64,000 bases of DNA from Candidatus Thalassolituus haligoni (GCF_041222825.1 NZ_CP139482.1:3386001-3450000); one strand, 5' to 3'; positions 28,473 through 37,435 are shown, numbered from the stretch's first letter. Numbers and translations are program-made. The notes: generated from the letters alone by a model not told the origin.

Positions 28473-28531
28473 GCCCCATCATAGAAGGGGCTGCCCCGAA
28501 GAACACGGCCCCCTCCCATTGCAGAGGGGGC
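28473..28531 (+). repeat. two GC-rich hairpins between hpaG2 and hpaH
   Basis: GCCCC/GGGGC (28473-28491) and a perfect 8-bp stem GCCCCCTC/GAGGGGGC (28508-28531) lie in the 185-base gap inside the hpa operon. They resemble REP-like elements and could trim or stabilise the message. No T run follows. Confidence 0.6.
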
Positions 28532-28606
28532 TTGCCCCTGAATCACACGGCACACCGCCTTTAACAGGAGTAAGAAGCAGCCCTAAGCCGCTTCGATAAG
28601 AAAAAT

Positions 28607-29410
28607 ATGCTCTCAGACGACATCATCAAAGACTGCGCAGCCCAATTGCACCAGGCCGAAAAAGAGCGCCAGCAAATCCGCCAGCTGTCGCTTCAACACC
28701 CGGACATCACCATCCCGGATGCCTACAAAGTACAAAGCGAATGGCTGAAGCTGAAGCTGGCCGAAGGTCGCAAAATCATTGGCCATAAAATTGGCCTGAC
28801 CTCGCGGGCCATGCAAATGTCCTCGCAAATTGACGAACCGGATTACGGTACTCTGCTCGACGACATGCTGTTTCAGGACGCCGCAGAGATCCCCACCGAT
28901 CGCTTCATTGTGCCTCGCATCGAAGTCGAACTGGCCTTCATCCTGAAGGCCCCGCTGAGCGGCCCGAACTGCACCATCTTCGACGTTTACAACGCCACAG
29001 ACTACGTGATTCCAGCACTGGAACTGATCGATGCCCGCTCGCAGTCCATTGACCCCGACTCCGGCCGTCCGCGTAAAGTATTCGACACCATTTCCGACAA
29101 CGCCGCCAATGCCGGGATCATCCTCGGTGGTCGACCGATCAAACCGATGGATGTGGATCTGCGCCGAATCGGTGCCATCATGTACCGCAATGGCGTGATT
29201 GAAGAAACCGGTGTCGCCGCTGGCGTTTTGAACCACCCGGCCAACGGCGTCGCCTGGCTGGCCAACCGCTTGCATCCGTACGGCATCACACTGGAACCCG
29301 GCCAGATCATTCTGGGAGGTTCATTCACCCGTCCAGTGGCGGCGCGCCAGGGCGACACGTTTCAAGTGGATTACGGCGAACTGGGTTCGATTACTTGTTT
29401 CTTCAAATAA
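28607..29410 (+). CDS. hpaH: 2-oxohept-4-ene-1,7-dioate hydratase
   Basis: HpaH adds water to 2-oxohept-4-ene-1,7-dioate, giving 4-hydroxy-2-oxoheptanedioate, with a divalent metal. The 267-residue protein resembles MhpD/HpcG hydratases: GHKIGLTSRAMQMSSQIDEPDYGTLLDDM, PRIEVELAFILKAPL with the E-V-E metal ligands, VIPALELIDARSQ, and GQIILGGSFTRPVAARQGD. It is followed 39 bases later by hpaI. Confidence 0.94.
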   Translation: MLSDDIIKDCAAQLHQAEKERQQIRQLSLQHPDITIPDAYKVQSEWLKLKLAEGRKIIGHKIGLTSRAMQMSSQIDEPDYGTLLDDMLFQDAAEIPTDRFIVPRIEVELAFILKAPLSGPNCTIFDVYNATDYVIPALELIDARSQSIDPDSGRPRKVFDTISDNAANAGIILGGRPIKPMDVDLRRIGAIMYRNGVIEETGVAAGVLNHPANGVAWLANRLHPYGITLEPGQIILGGSFTRPVAARQGDTFQVDYGELGSITCFFK

Positions 29411-29449
29411 CCGCCCCACATTCGACATGCGTTAGACTCAGGAGACAAG

Positions 29450-30259
29450 ATGTCCGCTCCCATTAATACATTCAAACAGGCAATTCAGTCCGGTAACCAA
29501 GCCCAGATTGGCTTGTGGCTCGGGCTCGCCAACGCCTATACCGCCCAACTCTGCGCCGGGGCCGGTTTCGACTGGTTGTTAATAGACGCCGAACACGCCC
29601 CCAACGACCTGCAAACCATTTTGGGTCAACTGCAAGGCATGTCGGCCTTTCCGGTAACCCCCATCGTACGACCGGCCTGGCCGGATGCCGTGCGCATCAA
29701 ACAGATCCTTGACCTCGGTGCCCAAACCGTACTGGCCCCCATGGTGGAATCCGGTGCACAAGCAGCCGAGGTGGTCGCCGCAACGCGCTACCCGCCTGCC
29801 GGTATTCGCGGAGTCGGCAGTGCCCTCGCTCGCGCCTCCGAGTTCAACCGTACTGCCGACTACCTGAAAACCGCCAACGACCAGATGTGCGTGCTGATCC
29901 AGATTGAAACCCCGCAAGGTGTGGCAGCGCTGGATGATATTCTGGCTGTCGAAGGGGTTGATGGCGTGTTTATTGGCCCGTCTGATCTGAGTGCCTCCAT
30001 GGGCCACATCGGCAACCCGGCTCACCCGGATGTACAGGCGGTGATTGAAGCATCGCTGGCCAAAATCGTTGCCGCAGGCAAAGCACCCGGTATTCTTATT
30101 GCCGACAAAACCCTCGCCAAGCGCTACATTGAACAGGGAGCCTTGTTTGTCGGAGTCGGCACCGACACCGGTTTGTTAATGAAAGCCACCACCGACCTGG
30201 CAGCTGAATTCAAAAGCAGTGTTAACGCCATCAAGCAGGAAAAAGGCTCGGTGTATTAA
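29450..30259 (+). CDS. hpaI: 4-hydroxy-2-oxoheptanedioate aldolase
   Basis: HpaI splits 4-hydroxy-2-oxoheptanedioate into pyruvate and succinic semialdehyde, ending the pathway. The 269-residue class II aldolase of the HpcH/HpaI family has [21 protein letters not shown], catalytic-site [15 protein letters not shown], and [20 protein letters not shown]. The AGGAGA ribosome-binding site precedes the ATG. A hairpin pair after the stop may end or attenuate the transcript before hpaA. Confidence 0.95.
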   Translation: MSAPINTFKQAIQSGNQAQIGLWLGLANAYTAQLCAGAGFDWLLIDAEHAPNDLQTILGQLQGMSAFPVTPIVRPAWPDAVRIKQILDLGAQTVLAPMVESGAQAAEVVAATRYPPAGIRGVGSALARASEFNRTADYLKTANDQMCVLIQIETPQGVAALDDILAVEGVDGVFIGPSDLSASMGHIGNPAHPDVQAVIEASLAKIVAAGKAPGILIADKTLAKRYIEQGALFVGVGTDTGLLMKATTDLAAEFKSSVNAIKQEKGSVY

Positions 30260-30274
30260 CCGCCGCGTCAGACC

Positions 30275-30316
30275 TCCGGCCTCAGAGCCGGATGTTCCCA
30301 CGTAGAACGTGGGAAC
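30275..30316 (+). repeat. hairpin pair after hpaI, GTTCCCACG type
   Basis: A 6-bp stem TCCGGC/GCCGGA (30275-30292) is followed by a 9-bp stem GTTCCCACG/CGTGGGAAC (30294-30316) with a 5-base loop. The second hairpin recurs in near-identical form at 36101-36123, pointing to a dispersed REP-like repeat. Confidence 0.65.
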
Positions 30317-30352
30317 AAGAGGACACAATAAAAAAATCAACCAGAAGCAACT

Positions 30353-31267
30353 ATGCCCGTTAATCACCTGAACGAATGGATTCCCAATATCGTTATCGGT
30401 CAGGACTACGACCGCCATTACGAAAATGCCAGTCTTCATTTCGATGTACTGGGCCGCATGGCAGATTTTTTTGGCCGTGATATGCCGGTGCACCTGCATG
30501 CCCGTTATTTGCAAATTCATTTTATTGAGGGGGGTGAAAGCCATTTTTACATCGACGACCAGGTCTACCACTGCCAGGGAGCCTGCTGTTTTTTAACCCC
30601 GCCGTCGGTACCCCACTCCTTTATGACCGAACCTGGCGTTACCGGTTACGTGCTGACGCTGCACGAGTCCCTGCTGTGGCAGCTGTTACACGATAGCCAG
30701 CACACACATCTGGAAGCGGAACGCGTGGTTCCCATCGGCATTGAACAACGCCAGCTTGACGCAGACGGTCAGCGTCAGTGGCAACGCCTGGCGCTCACAC
30801 TGGAGTCAGTGCAAGATGAATGGAATCAACACAATAGCGATAAACGTTTTGCGCTCGAAACCTTGGTCAGGCTGTTGCTATTACAACTGCTGCGGCTCGC
30901 CCCTGCCGCCTCCCCGTCGCAAATAGTCAACAGCGAAGAGCTACGCCAGTTCCGCCGCTTTTCCGAGCTGATTGAACGGGAGTTTCGCCAACGCTGGCCG
31001 CTGATCAAATACTGCGATGCCATCGGCGTCTCTGAAAGCCATTTGAATCATATTTGCCAACGCGTCGCCAACTGCCCACCCAAACGCTTGATCCACGACC
31101 GCATGCTGCAAGAAAGCAAACGCCTGCTGCGCTATTCCAGCCATACCATCAACGATATTGGCTATCAGCTGGGCTTTACCGATCCATCCTATTTCTCACG
31201 TTTTTTCCGCAAACAGGCCGGAATCACCCCAAAAGGATTTCGCGAACAGGAACGTGACCTTGCATAA
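30353..31267 (+). CDS. hpaA: AraC-type activator of hydroxyphenylacetate catabolism HpaA
   Basis: A 304-residue regulator with an N-terminal cupin domain (MPVHLHARYLQIHFIEGGESHFYIDD, TPPSVPHSF, GYVLTLHESLLWQLL) and a C-terminal AraC-type double helix-turn-helix (CDAIGVSESHLNHICQRVANCPPKRLIHDRML and INDIGYQLGFTDPSYFSRFFRKQAGITPKGFR). The sequence layout matches HpaA, which activates HPA genes in response to 4-hydroxyphenylacetate. It lies 93 bases after hpaI. In E. coli HpaA controls hpaBC; no hpaBC is here, so its target may be elsewhere. Confidence 0.88.
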   Translation: MPVNHLNEWIPNIVIGQDYDRHYENASLHFDVLGRMADFFGRDMPVHLHARYLQIHFIEGGESHFYIDDQVYHCQGACCFLTPPSVPHSFMTEPGVTGYVLTLHESLLWQLLHDSQHTHLEAERVVPIGIEQRQLDADGQRQWQRLALTLESVQDEWNQHNSDKRFALETLVRLLLLQLLRLAPAASPSQIVNSEELRQFRRFSELIEREFRQRWPLIKYCDAIGVSESHLNHICQRVANCPPKRLIHDRMLQESKRLLRYSSHTINDIGYQLGFTDPSYFSRFFRKQAGITPKGFREQERDLA

Positions 31268-31363
31268 ATGCCATTATTGACCGCCCGATATCGATCAACG
31301 CCTTCATTTTCATGCACTAACTTCATCATTCCTGCTGGCCAGTGTAGGATAGCCATTATTTAT

Positions 31364-31375
31364 TTAACATCTTAA
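31364..31375. promoter_or_regulatory. HpaR-type operator before the membrane protein / hpaR unit
   Basis: TTAACATCTTAA, one base from the perfect palindrome TTAACATGTTAA, ends 9 bases before the start codon at 31385. A bound repressor there would block initiation of the membrane protein and the downstream hpaR, giving autoregulation. Confidence 0.5.
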
Positions 31376-31384
31376 GAGACTCTC

Positions 31385-32698
31385 TTGAACCTCTCCCTGC
31401 CACCCTTTTGGCCGCCGGTTGCTGTTTCCGGTGTGTTGCTACTGCTGACCTGGGCGCTAACTCTGGCCGATACCCTGAACCTGATCGAAGCCACCAACCT
31501 GGCCACCCTGCTGGCGTGGGCATTTCTGGTGATTGAATTGCCACGGCTCAATCGCAAACAGCGGCTCCCCATTCTGATTCTGATCGCCGCCGGATTCGGA
31601 TTTGCGCTCTGGGCCTGGAGTCGTGGCGGGGGTTTTGATCTGCTGCACATGATGCGAGAGCATCTGAAATTAGTCATGCTGCTGGCCGCCGTGAATTTTA
31701 TTCGCCTCGCCACTCGCCTCTATCCCGGCGGTAAAAGCAGCGGCATACGCAGCTTTGGTCTGACGCTGGGTGGTATGCACCTGTTTTCGTCCGTTGCGAA
31801 CTTCTCGTCGCTGGTGCTGATTGGTGACCAGATCCAGCGGGATGGCCGAATCAGCCCGCTGTCTTACATCTTATTGTCACGGGGGTTTTCGCTGGCGATT
31901 TTCTGGTCGCCATTTCTCAGCATGATCCCGCTGATTCTGGAACAAGTACCCGGCGTACAAATGCCGCAGGTCTACCCATGGGCCTTAACTCTGGTCGTTT
32001 TGGGTATGGCCGTCACCCTGATCGAAGCGAAACTGCGCTACGGTGACGAACTGGCAACGTATCAGGGTTATCCAATTCGGCCAGCCAGCCTGTTTCTTCC
32101 CGGTATTCTGATCGGCACCCTGTTAATCAGCCACCGGCTGTTCCCGAACACCCCCATGGTCGCCATTGTCTCTGCTGTCGCCGTGCTGATTCCCACCACA
32201 CTGATGGGGTGGCGAAATGGCCTTGCCGGTGGCCTCGATACGCTGAAAAAACACATCACCACCCAGCTGCCTAACGGTCGTCCGGAAGTGTCTTTGTTTC
32301 TTGCTGCCGGTTTTCTCGCAGCCGGAGTCAAAGCCTGCATCAGCTCCGGGCTGATCAGCTTTCCGTTTGAACAAACCAGCGCCATGGTGGCTATTATCAC
32401 TATGCTGGCCATCGTTATTATTGCCAGCCTCGGTGTCCACCAGTTTGCCCTGTTCGCCATCTTTGCCGGTCTGATGCACAACGTCACCGCTACCCCGACA
32501 CTGATGGCCATTGCTTATATCATGGGGGTATCCCTGTCGATGTCGGGTAGTGTATTCAGCGGCCTGAACTTTATCGTGCAGGGCCAGTACCAGGTTGGTA
32601 ATCGCGAGATCCTGCGTCACAACCTGCCCTACACCCTGCTGATGCTGCTACTCACCAGCCTGATATTGCTGGTGATGGAAGCAGCCGGTATACAATAA
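31385..32698 (+). CDS. many-pass membrane protein of unknown family, putative transporter
   Basis: I do not recognise the family. The 437-residue protein has about 11-12 hydrophobic segments and two polar loops (near residues 46-56 and 208-225). Repeated features such as SSVANFSSLVLIGDQIQRDGR, LLSRGFSLAIFWSPFLSMIPL and GVSLSMSGSVFSGLNFIVQGQYQ suggest hairpin loops with small residues, as in ion-coupled carriers. The start is a TTG at 31385; the next ATG is at residue 88, after three helices. It sits under a TTAACATCTTAA palindrome and 58 bases before hpaR, so a role in uptake of an HPA-pathway substrate is a reasonable inference. Confidence 0.75.
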   Translation: MNLSLPPFWPPVAVSGVLLLLTWALTLADTLNLIEATNLATLLAWAFLVIELPRLNRKQRLPILILIAAGFGFALWAWSRGGGFDLLHMMREHLKLVMLLAAVNFIRLATRLYPGGKSSGIRSFGLTLGGMHLFSSVANFSSLVLIGDQIQRDGRISPLSYILLSRGFSLAIFWSPFLSMIPLILEQVPGVQMPQVYPWALTLVVLGMAVTLIEAKLRYGDELATYQGYPIRPASLFLPGILIGTLLISHRLFPNTPMVAIVSAVAVLIPTTLMGWRNGLAGGLDTLKKHITTQLPNGRPEVSLFLAAGFLAAGVKACISSGLISFPFEQTSAMVAIITMLAIVIIASLGVHQFALFAIFAGLMHNVTATPTLMAIAYIMGVSLSMSGSVFSGLNFIVQGQYQVGNREILRHNLPYTLLMLLLTSLILLVMEAAGIQ

Positions 32699-32756
32699 AT
32701 ACGGGCAGACACCGCCCGCCCAGACGATTCAGACAAGCACAACGGAAGCCCTTTTA

Positions 32757-33179
32757 ATGCGCAAGTTCGACGACTCCATTCCACTCAAATTGCTCAAGTC
32801 ACGCGAGTCCACCATGGCTTTTTTCAGGCCTATCCTGCAAGAAATCGGCCTCACAGAACAGCAATGGCGAGTGATTCGAGCCCTCAACGAATACGAGGAG
32901 CTGGAGTCCAAGCAGCTGGCTGAACTGTGCTGTATTCTCAGCCCCAGTCTCACTGGCATCATCAACCGACTCGAAGCACAAGATTATCTCCGCCGCCGCA
33001 AGTCCACCGAAGACCAGCGCCGGATCCTGATCAGCCTGACCGAAAAAGCCAAAACCATGTTTGCCAACGCCAGCCCACGAATGGAAGGACTCTATGCTGA
33101 AATGACCAGCCAGCTGTCACCACAAAAGATGGATTTGCTGAAAGAGCTGCTGGATGAAATCATCAAACTTGAACCTTGA
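32757..33179 (+). CDS. hpaR: MarR-type repressor of homoprotocatechuate degradation HpaR
   Basis: A 140-residue winged-helix protein that is close to E. coli HpaR/HpcR throughout: IPLKLLKSRESTMAFFRPILQEIGLTEQQWRVIRAL, CCILSPSLTGIINRLEAQDYLRRRKSTEDQRRILISLT. HpaR represses the meta-cleavage genes and is relieved by pathway acids. It is probably cotranscribed with the preceding membrane-protein gene. The recurring TTAACATGTTAA palindromes in this cluster are its most likely operators. Confidence 0.92.
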   Translation: MRKFDDSIPLKLLKSRESTMAFFRPILQEIGLTEQQWRVIRALNEYEELESKQLAELCCILSPSLTGIINRLEAQDYLRRRKSTEDQRRILISLTEKAKTMFANASPRMEGLYAEMTSQLSPQKMDLLKELLDEIIKLEP

Positions 33180-33351
33180 ATCTCTCCCGGCATGCCGTTG
33201 TCGTCCCTCCCCGACAGCTCGGGGCCCTGGCACGCAAACACTCTTCGCGGCTAACAACGCCTCAGCCAGCAAAAGCTGACCTGCCTCAAGCCCTGGACTG
33301 ATTTACCTCAAGGCTCGTTCACTCCAGCCAGGATGCTCCATTGACATTAGA

Positions 33352-33386
33352 TAACATGTTAATTATATTTTTACTTAACATGTTAA
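33352..33386. promoter_or_regulatory. paired HpaR-type operators before the first dioxygenase
   Basis: TAACATGTTA (33352-33361) and the perfect TTAACATGTTAA (33375-33386), centres 24 bases apart, lie 115-150 bases before the ATG at 33502. The 320-base gap from hpaR to this gene shows no other clear feature; the part before the operators reads as featureless. Confidence 0.65.
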
Positions 33387-33501
33387 TATTTAGTGATCAC
33401 TTAGCCGCATGGATAACCATACCCTCCATGCTCCCGACCAAAAGCCGGTCTGCCGTCGGGACAAGCCAATTCTGTCTAACAACGATAAAAAGGTGACGAC
33501 C

Positions 33502-34353
33502 ATGGGCGAAATGACCCTTGCTGCAAAAGTGACTCATGTACCTACCATGCTGCTGTCGGAGCAGCCTGGCAAACTGGAAGGCTGCCGCCAGCCCGCCATT
33601 GATGGCCACCGTGAGCTGGGGCGTCGTGCCCGTGCTGCCGGTGTCGATACCGTGGTGATTCTGGACACCCACTGGCTGGTCAACGCCGGGTTCCACATTA
33701 ACAGCAACAAACATTTTGAAGGCGTGTACACCAGCCACGAGTTTCCGCACTTTATCCAGAACCTTGAATACAGCCATCCTGGTGCACCGGCGCTGGGGGA
33801 TGCAATTGCCGCCAAGGCGACGGAAAAAGGGGTGCATACTCTGTCGCACCAGGTGCCAACGCTGGATCTGGAATACGGCACGCTGGTGCCACTGAAATTT
33901 ATGGATCCGGATTCGCAATTCAAGGTGGTGTCGGTAGCAGCCTGGTGCACCGTTCATAATCTCAACGACTCCCGCGTACTGGGCGAAGCCATCGCCGCAG
34001 CAATCAAGGAGTACGACGGCAAGGTCATGGTGGTTGCCTCTGGTTCGCTGTCGCACCAGATCTGGGAAAACGAACTGTACGAAGCCAACAACGGCACCTT
34101 CACCATCTCCCGCGAGTTTCACAAGCAGGTTGACCTGCGGGTACTGCAACTGTGGGAGCAAGGCAAGTACGCCACGTTCCTGAAGATGCTGCCGGAATAC
34201 GCCAAATTCTGTTCTGGCGAAGGCGGTATGCACGACACTGCCATGCTGTTTGGTGCCCTGGGTTGGGACAAGTACCAGGGCAAGGCCGAAGTACTGACCC
34301 CCTATTTCGAAAGCTCCGGCACCGGTCAGACCAACGTCCAGTTCCATGTATAG
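33502..34353 (+). CDS. hpaD: 3,4-dihydroxyphenylacetate 2,3-dioxygenase, copy 1
   Basis: This class III (LigB-type) extradiol dioxygenase opens the homoprotocatechuate ring to give 5-carboxymethyl-2-hydroxymuconate semialdehyde. The 283-residue protein has iron-ligand histidines at 12 (VTHVPTM) and 57 (LDTHWLVNAG) and the later Glu in GEGGMHDTAM. The ATG at 33502 follows AAGGTGA; a 31-residue upstream extension is not family-like. It opens a plus-strand unit with the broken HbpS gene, an aldehyde dehydrogenase, an MFS gene and a second dioxygenase. Confidence 0.9.
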   Translation: MGEMTLAAKVTHVPTMLLSEQPGKLEGCRQPAIDGHRELGRRARAAGVDTVVILDTHWLVNAGFHINSNKHFEGVYTSHEFPHFIQNLEYSHPGAPALGDAIAAKATEKGVHTLSHQVPTLDLEYGTLVPLKFMDPDSQFKVVSVAAWCTVHNLNDSRVLGEAIAAAIKEYDGKVMVVASGSLSHQIWENELYEANNGTFTISREFHKQVDLRVLQLWEQGKYATFLKMLPEYAKFCSGEGGMHDTAMLFGALGWDKYQGKAEVLTPYFESSGTGQTNVQFHV

Positions 34354-34365
34354 ACACGACGCTTT

Positions 34366-34628
34366 ATGAGCGTGACCCACTCGCTCGACGAGCGGAGCCG
34401 CGACTCCGCTCTGGCCATGTTACAGGCTGCCCGGCTCAAGGCCGGAGAGCTTGGCGTGGCCGTTTGTATTTGTATTGTCAGCCCCCAAGGAGTGCCATTG
34501 GCGAGTTACCATCCGGGACTCGGGTGGTGGGTGTTGTCGGCATATCGGGGGCAACCGTAGAACACGATATTCAATGTGCAGAAGCGGCCATCTCAGCGCT
34601 GGGCCAGGCCGCCCTGAAAGACCAATAA
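34366..34628 (+). pseudogene. HbpS/GlcG-family (DUF336) protein, internally deleted and frameshifted
   Basis: The first 50 or so codons from the ATG at 34366 read as a normal HbpS/GlcG N-terminus (ARLKAGELGVAVCICIVSPQGVPLASY), then the frame runs into a stop at 34560. The C-terminal family end (GVVGISGATVEHDIQCAEAAISALGQ) follows in another frame, up to the TAA at 34626. About 50 central residues are missing compared with the usual 135-140. The gene is therefore broken by a deletion plus frameshift. Its place just after the dioxygenase and 21 bases before the aldehyde dehydrogenase shows it was once part of the operon. Confidence 0.75.
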
Positions 34629-34649
34629 ACTCAACACAGAAGGTTTACC

Positions 34650-36083
34650 ATGCTGCAGGCATCCTACCCCTATTACCTGGCCAACGAGCCAATGGCTCCG
34701 AACCAGGATCTGGAAGTAAAAAACAAATACACCGGCGAAGTAGCCACCCGCGTCGCCATGGCTGACGTTGACGCCATCGATAAAGCCATTGCGGCGGCGG
34801 TTGAAGCCACCGAACCCATGCGCAAGATGCCAGCCTACAAGCGCCAGGAAATCATTTACCACTGCGTCCGTCGTTTTGAACAACGCTTTGAAGAAATCGC
34901 CCAGGCCCTGTGCCTGGAAGCAGGCAAGCCAATCAAGGATGCTCGCGGTGAAGTGACCCGTTTGATCGACACCTTCAAGATCGCCGCCGAAGAAGCCACC
35001 CGTATTTACGGTGAAGTAATCCCGATGGACATAACCCCGCGCGCCAAAGGCTACAGCGGTCAATGGAAACGCGTGCCGATTGGCCCCTGTTCGTTTATTT
35101 CGCCGTTCAACTTCCCGCTGAACCTGGCGGCCCACAAAGTGGCCCCGGCACTGGCAGCGGGTTGTCCGTTTGTACTCAAACCCGCCTCCCTGACCCCTGT
35201 TGGCGCACTGATTATCGGTGAAATTCTGGCCGAGACCGACCTGCCCAAAGGCGCGTTCTCGATTCTGCCGTGTCACCGCGATGGCGCTGACCTGTTCACC
35301 ACCGACGAGCGCCTCAAGCTACTGAGTTTCACCGGTTCGCCGGAAGTTGGCTGGGCATTGAAAGCCAAAGCCGGCAAAAAACCCGTAGTACTGGAACTGG
35401 GTGGCAACGCCGCCTGTATCGTTGACGAAGGCACCGACCTTGACGATGCCGTGACGCGTATTGTGTTTGGTGCTTATTACCAGTCTGGCCAGAGCTGTAT
35501 TTCGGTGCAGCGCATCATGGTGCACGACAGCCTGTACGACGATACCAAAGCCCGTCTGGCCAAGGCCGTTGGCGCACTGGTACACGGCGACCCCGCCGAT
35601 GAAAACACCTTTATCGGCCCGATGATTTCCGAGAAAGAAGCCATCCGACTGCACACCTGGGTAGAAGAAGCCAAAGAAGGCGGCGCCACCGTACTCTGTG
35701 GCGGCGAGCGCGACGGTGCCATGTTGCAAGCCACACTGCTGTGTGACGTCACAGCCGAGATGAACGTCAACACCCAAGAAGCCTTCGGCCCGGTCGCCAT
35801 CCTGAGCAAATTCAGCAACTTCGATGACGCGCTGAAAGAAGTCAATAACTCCGACTTCGGCCTGCAAGCGGGCATTTTCACCAAAGACATCTACAAAGCA
35901 CAGAAAGCCTGGGACGAACTGGACGTCGGCGGTGTCGTCATTGGTGATGTCCCGAGCTGGCGAGTCGACCACATGCCTTACGGCGGTGTGAAAGACTCCG
36001 GCATTGGCCGTGAAGGCGTGCGGTATGCCATCGAAGACATGACCGAAATCCGCTTGATGGTACTGCGCAACCCGAACACGTAA
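34650..36083 (+). CDS. aldehyde dehydrogenase family protein
   Basis: A 477-residue NAD(P)-dependent aldehyde dehydrogenase with FISPFNFPLNLAAHKVAPALAAG, FTGSPEVGWALK, catalytic Glu in LELGGNAA and catalytic Cys in QSGQSCISVQR, and the EAFGPVAIL motif. The PFNFPLNLAAHK style resembles the lactaldehyde / phosphonoacetaldehyde / GapN-like branch and differs from HpaE. It could take succinic semialdehyde from HpaI to succinate, or another aldehyde; the substrate cannot be read from sequence. Good ribosome-binding site (AGAAGG). Confidence 0.88.
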   Translation: MLQASYPYYLANEPMAPNQDLEVKNKYTGEVATRVAMADVDAIDKAIAAAVEATEPMRKMPAYKRQEIIYHCVRRFEQRFEEIAQALCLEAGKPIKDARGEVTRLIDTFKIAAEEATRIYGEVIPMDITPRAKGYSGQWKRVPIGPCSFISPFNFPLNLAAHKVAPALAAGCPFVLKPASLTPVGALIIGEILAETDLPKGAFSILPCHRDGADLFTTDERLKLLSFTGSPEVGWALKAKAGKKPVVLELGGNAACIVDEGTDLDDAVTRIVFGAYYQSGQSCISVQRIMVHDSLYDDTKARLAKAVGALVHGDPADENTFIGPMISEKEAIRLHTWVEEAKEGGATVLCGGERDGAMLQATLLCDVTAEMNVNTQEAFGPVAILSKFSNFDDALKEVNNSDFGLQAGIFTKDIYKAQKAWDELDVGGVVIGDVPSWRVDHMPYGGVKDSGIGREGVRYAIEDMTEIRLMVLRNPNT

Positions 36084-36100
36084 GCGTCGGTTGCACCGCC

Positions 36101-36123
36101 GTTCCCACACTCAGCGTGGGAAC
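36101..36123 (+). terminator. GTTCCCAC-type hairpin after aldehyde dehydrogenase
   Basis: GTTCCCAC/GTGGGAAC with a 7-base loop, then CGGCTTTT. It is the same hairpin family as at 30294-30316. It may work as a weak terminator or be a dispersed repeat. Confidence 0.55.
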
Positions 36124-36158
36124 GGCTTTTGGGTCACCAAACCATACGAGGAACACGT

Positions 36159-37373
36159 TTGAACAAACCCCACGTCCCCATGCCGCTGCTCTCTACCGTG
36201 GCGCTGGCAAGCCCGCTGGCACTGAACCTGTTCGTGCCCGCCATGCCAGATGCAGCGCGGGATCTGGGTGTGGACATCAACACCATTCAGCTGACGTTTA
36301 CCGCCTACCTGCTGACCCTGGCCATTGGCCAGCTGATCTCCGGGCCGCTGGCGGATTACTTCGGCCGCAAACCGGTGTTGTTATGGGGCTTGGCATTACA
36401 TGTGGCTGGCAGTGTCTTAGCCGCGAGCGCCAACGATATCACCCTGCTGATTGCCGGACGGATGTTACAGGCACTGGGCGGCAGTACCGCCATGTCGCTG
36501 GCGCGCACTATCATTGTCGATGTACACGGCCGTCAGGGCGCAGCCGGAAAAATGGGGTATATGGTGATGTCGATTGCCATCGCCCAGTCCATCGCCCCCA
36601 CGCTGGGTGGCTTTCTCAACCTCTGGTTTGGCTGGAGCAGCACCTTCTTACTGCCGTTGGTGATTGGCACCGGCGTAGCACTGGCTGCCGTAAAATGGTT
36701 ACCAGAAACCTGCCAGCAAAAAAGTGATGGTCTGCGCATAGGACGAGTGTTAGTTCAGTATCGACAGGTACTGAGCTCTTCGGAATACCTCGGCTACGCC
36801 CTCTCCACCACGTTTATCGCTACAGTGTTTTACATGTTTATGGGCAGTTCGCCCTACATCGTCGTGGATCAACTGGGTGGCAACTCGGCCCAGTTTGGCA
36901 GCTGGTTTTTAGCTGTATCACTGGCCTTTATGACGGGCAGCTTGCTGTCGACCCGGCTGGCGCAAACGCTCAACATCGATCGTATGGTCATGCTCGGTAA
37001 CAGCCTGTCGTTACTGGGCACGTTATTACTGCTGTGGTTCGCCCTGCAACACCAACTCAGCCTCTGGACGCTGTTTGCGCCAATGTCGGTAGTCACTCTC
37101 GGCCGTGGCCTCAGCCAGCCCAACGCTCAATCGGGCGCCATAGCCTGCGCCCTGAGCTTTCCCAATACCGCCGCCGGAACCGCGTCAGGGCTCATGGGTT
37201 TTATACAACTACTTACCGGTGCCGTGATGGCCCAAATCACCCCTTGGCTCATGCATCAGGGACTGATCGTATTAATGGGCTGCATGGTCGCTGCTCCCGT
37301 TCTGGCAATGGCCTGCCACAGCTATTCCTGGCTCAAGCGACAACGACCGGCTGTCGCTGAAGCCAATTTATAA
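36159..37373 (+). CDS. MFS drug-resistance-type transporter (Bcr/CflA family)
   Basis: A 404-residue protein with 12 predicted helices. The loop motif GPLADYFGRKPVLLWG (motif A, GxLaDrxGrkxxl) and the Bcr/CflA-like start LALNLFVPAMPDAARDLGVD are visible. The TTG at 36159 is chosen because GAGGAA lies 5-6 bases upstream; another TTG at 36129 has none. In this operon it could export toxic catechol-type or aldehyde intermediates or import a substrate; family membership argues for efflux. Confidence 0.87.
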   Translation: MNKPHVPMPLLSTVALASPLALNLFVPAMPDAARDLGVDINTIQLTFTAYLLTLAIGQLISGPLADYFGRKPVLLWGLALHVAGSVLAASANDITLLIAGRMLQALGGSTAMSLARTIIVDVHGRQGAAGKMGYMVMSIAIAQSIAPTLGGFLNLWFGWSSTFLLPLVIGTGVALAAVKWLPETCQQKSDGLRIGRVLVQYRQVLSSSEYLGYALSTTFIATVFYMFMGSSPYIVVDQLGGNSAQFGSWFLAVSLAFMTGSLLSTRLAQTLNIDRMVMLGNSLSLLGTLLLLWFALQHQLSLWTLFAPMSVVTLGRGLSQPNAQSGAIACALSFPNTAAGTASGLMGFIQLLTGAVMAQITPWLMHQGLIVLMGCMVAAPVLAMACHSYSWLKRQRPAVAEANL

Positions 37374-37435
37374 CAACACAGACTCCGCCAATGCCATACT
37401 GATGGCGTGGCTGTCACACCACGAGGATAACAACA

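Noticed and set aside
34152..34628. A 158-codon continuous frame spanning the dioxygenase end
   Set aside because: It reads out of frame through the dioxygenase gene; only its last 35 codons belong to the HbpS/GlcG remnant.
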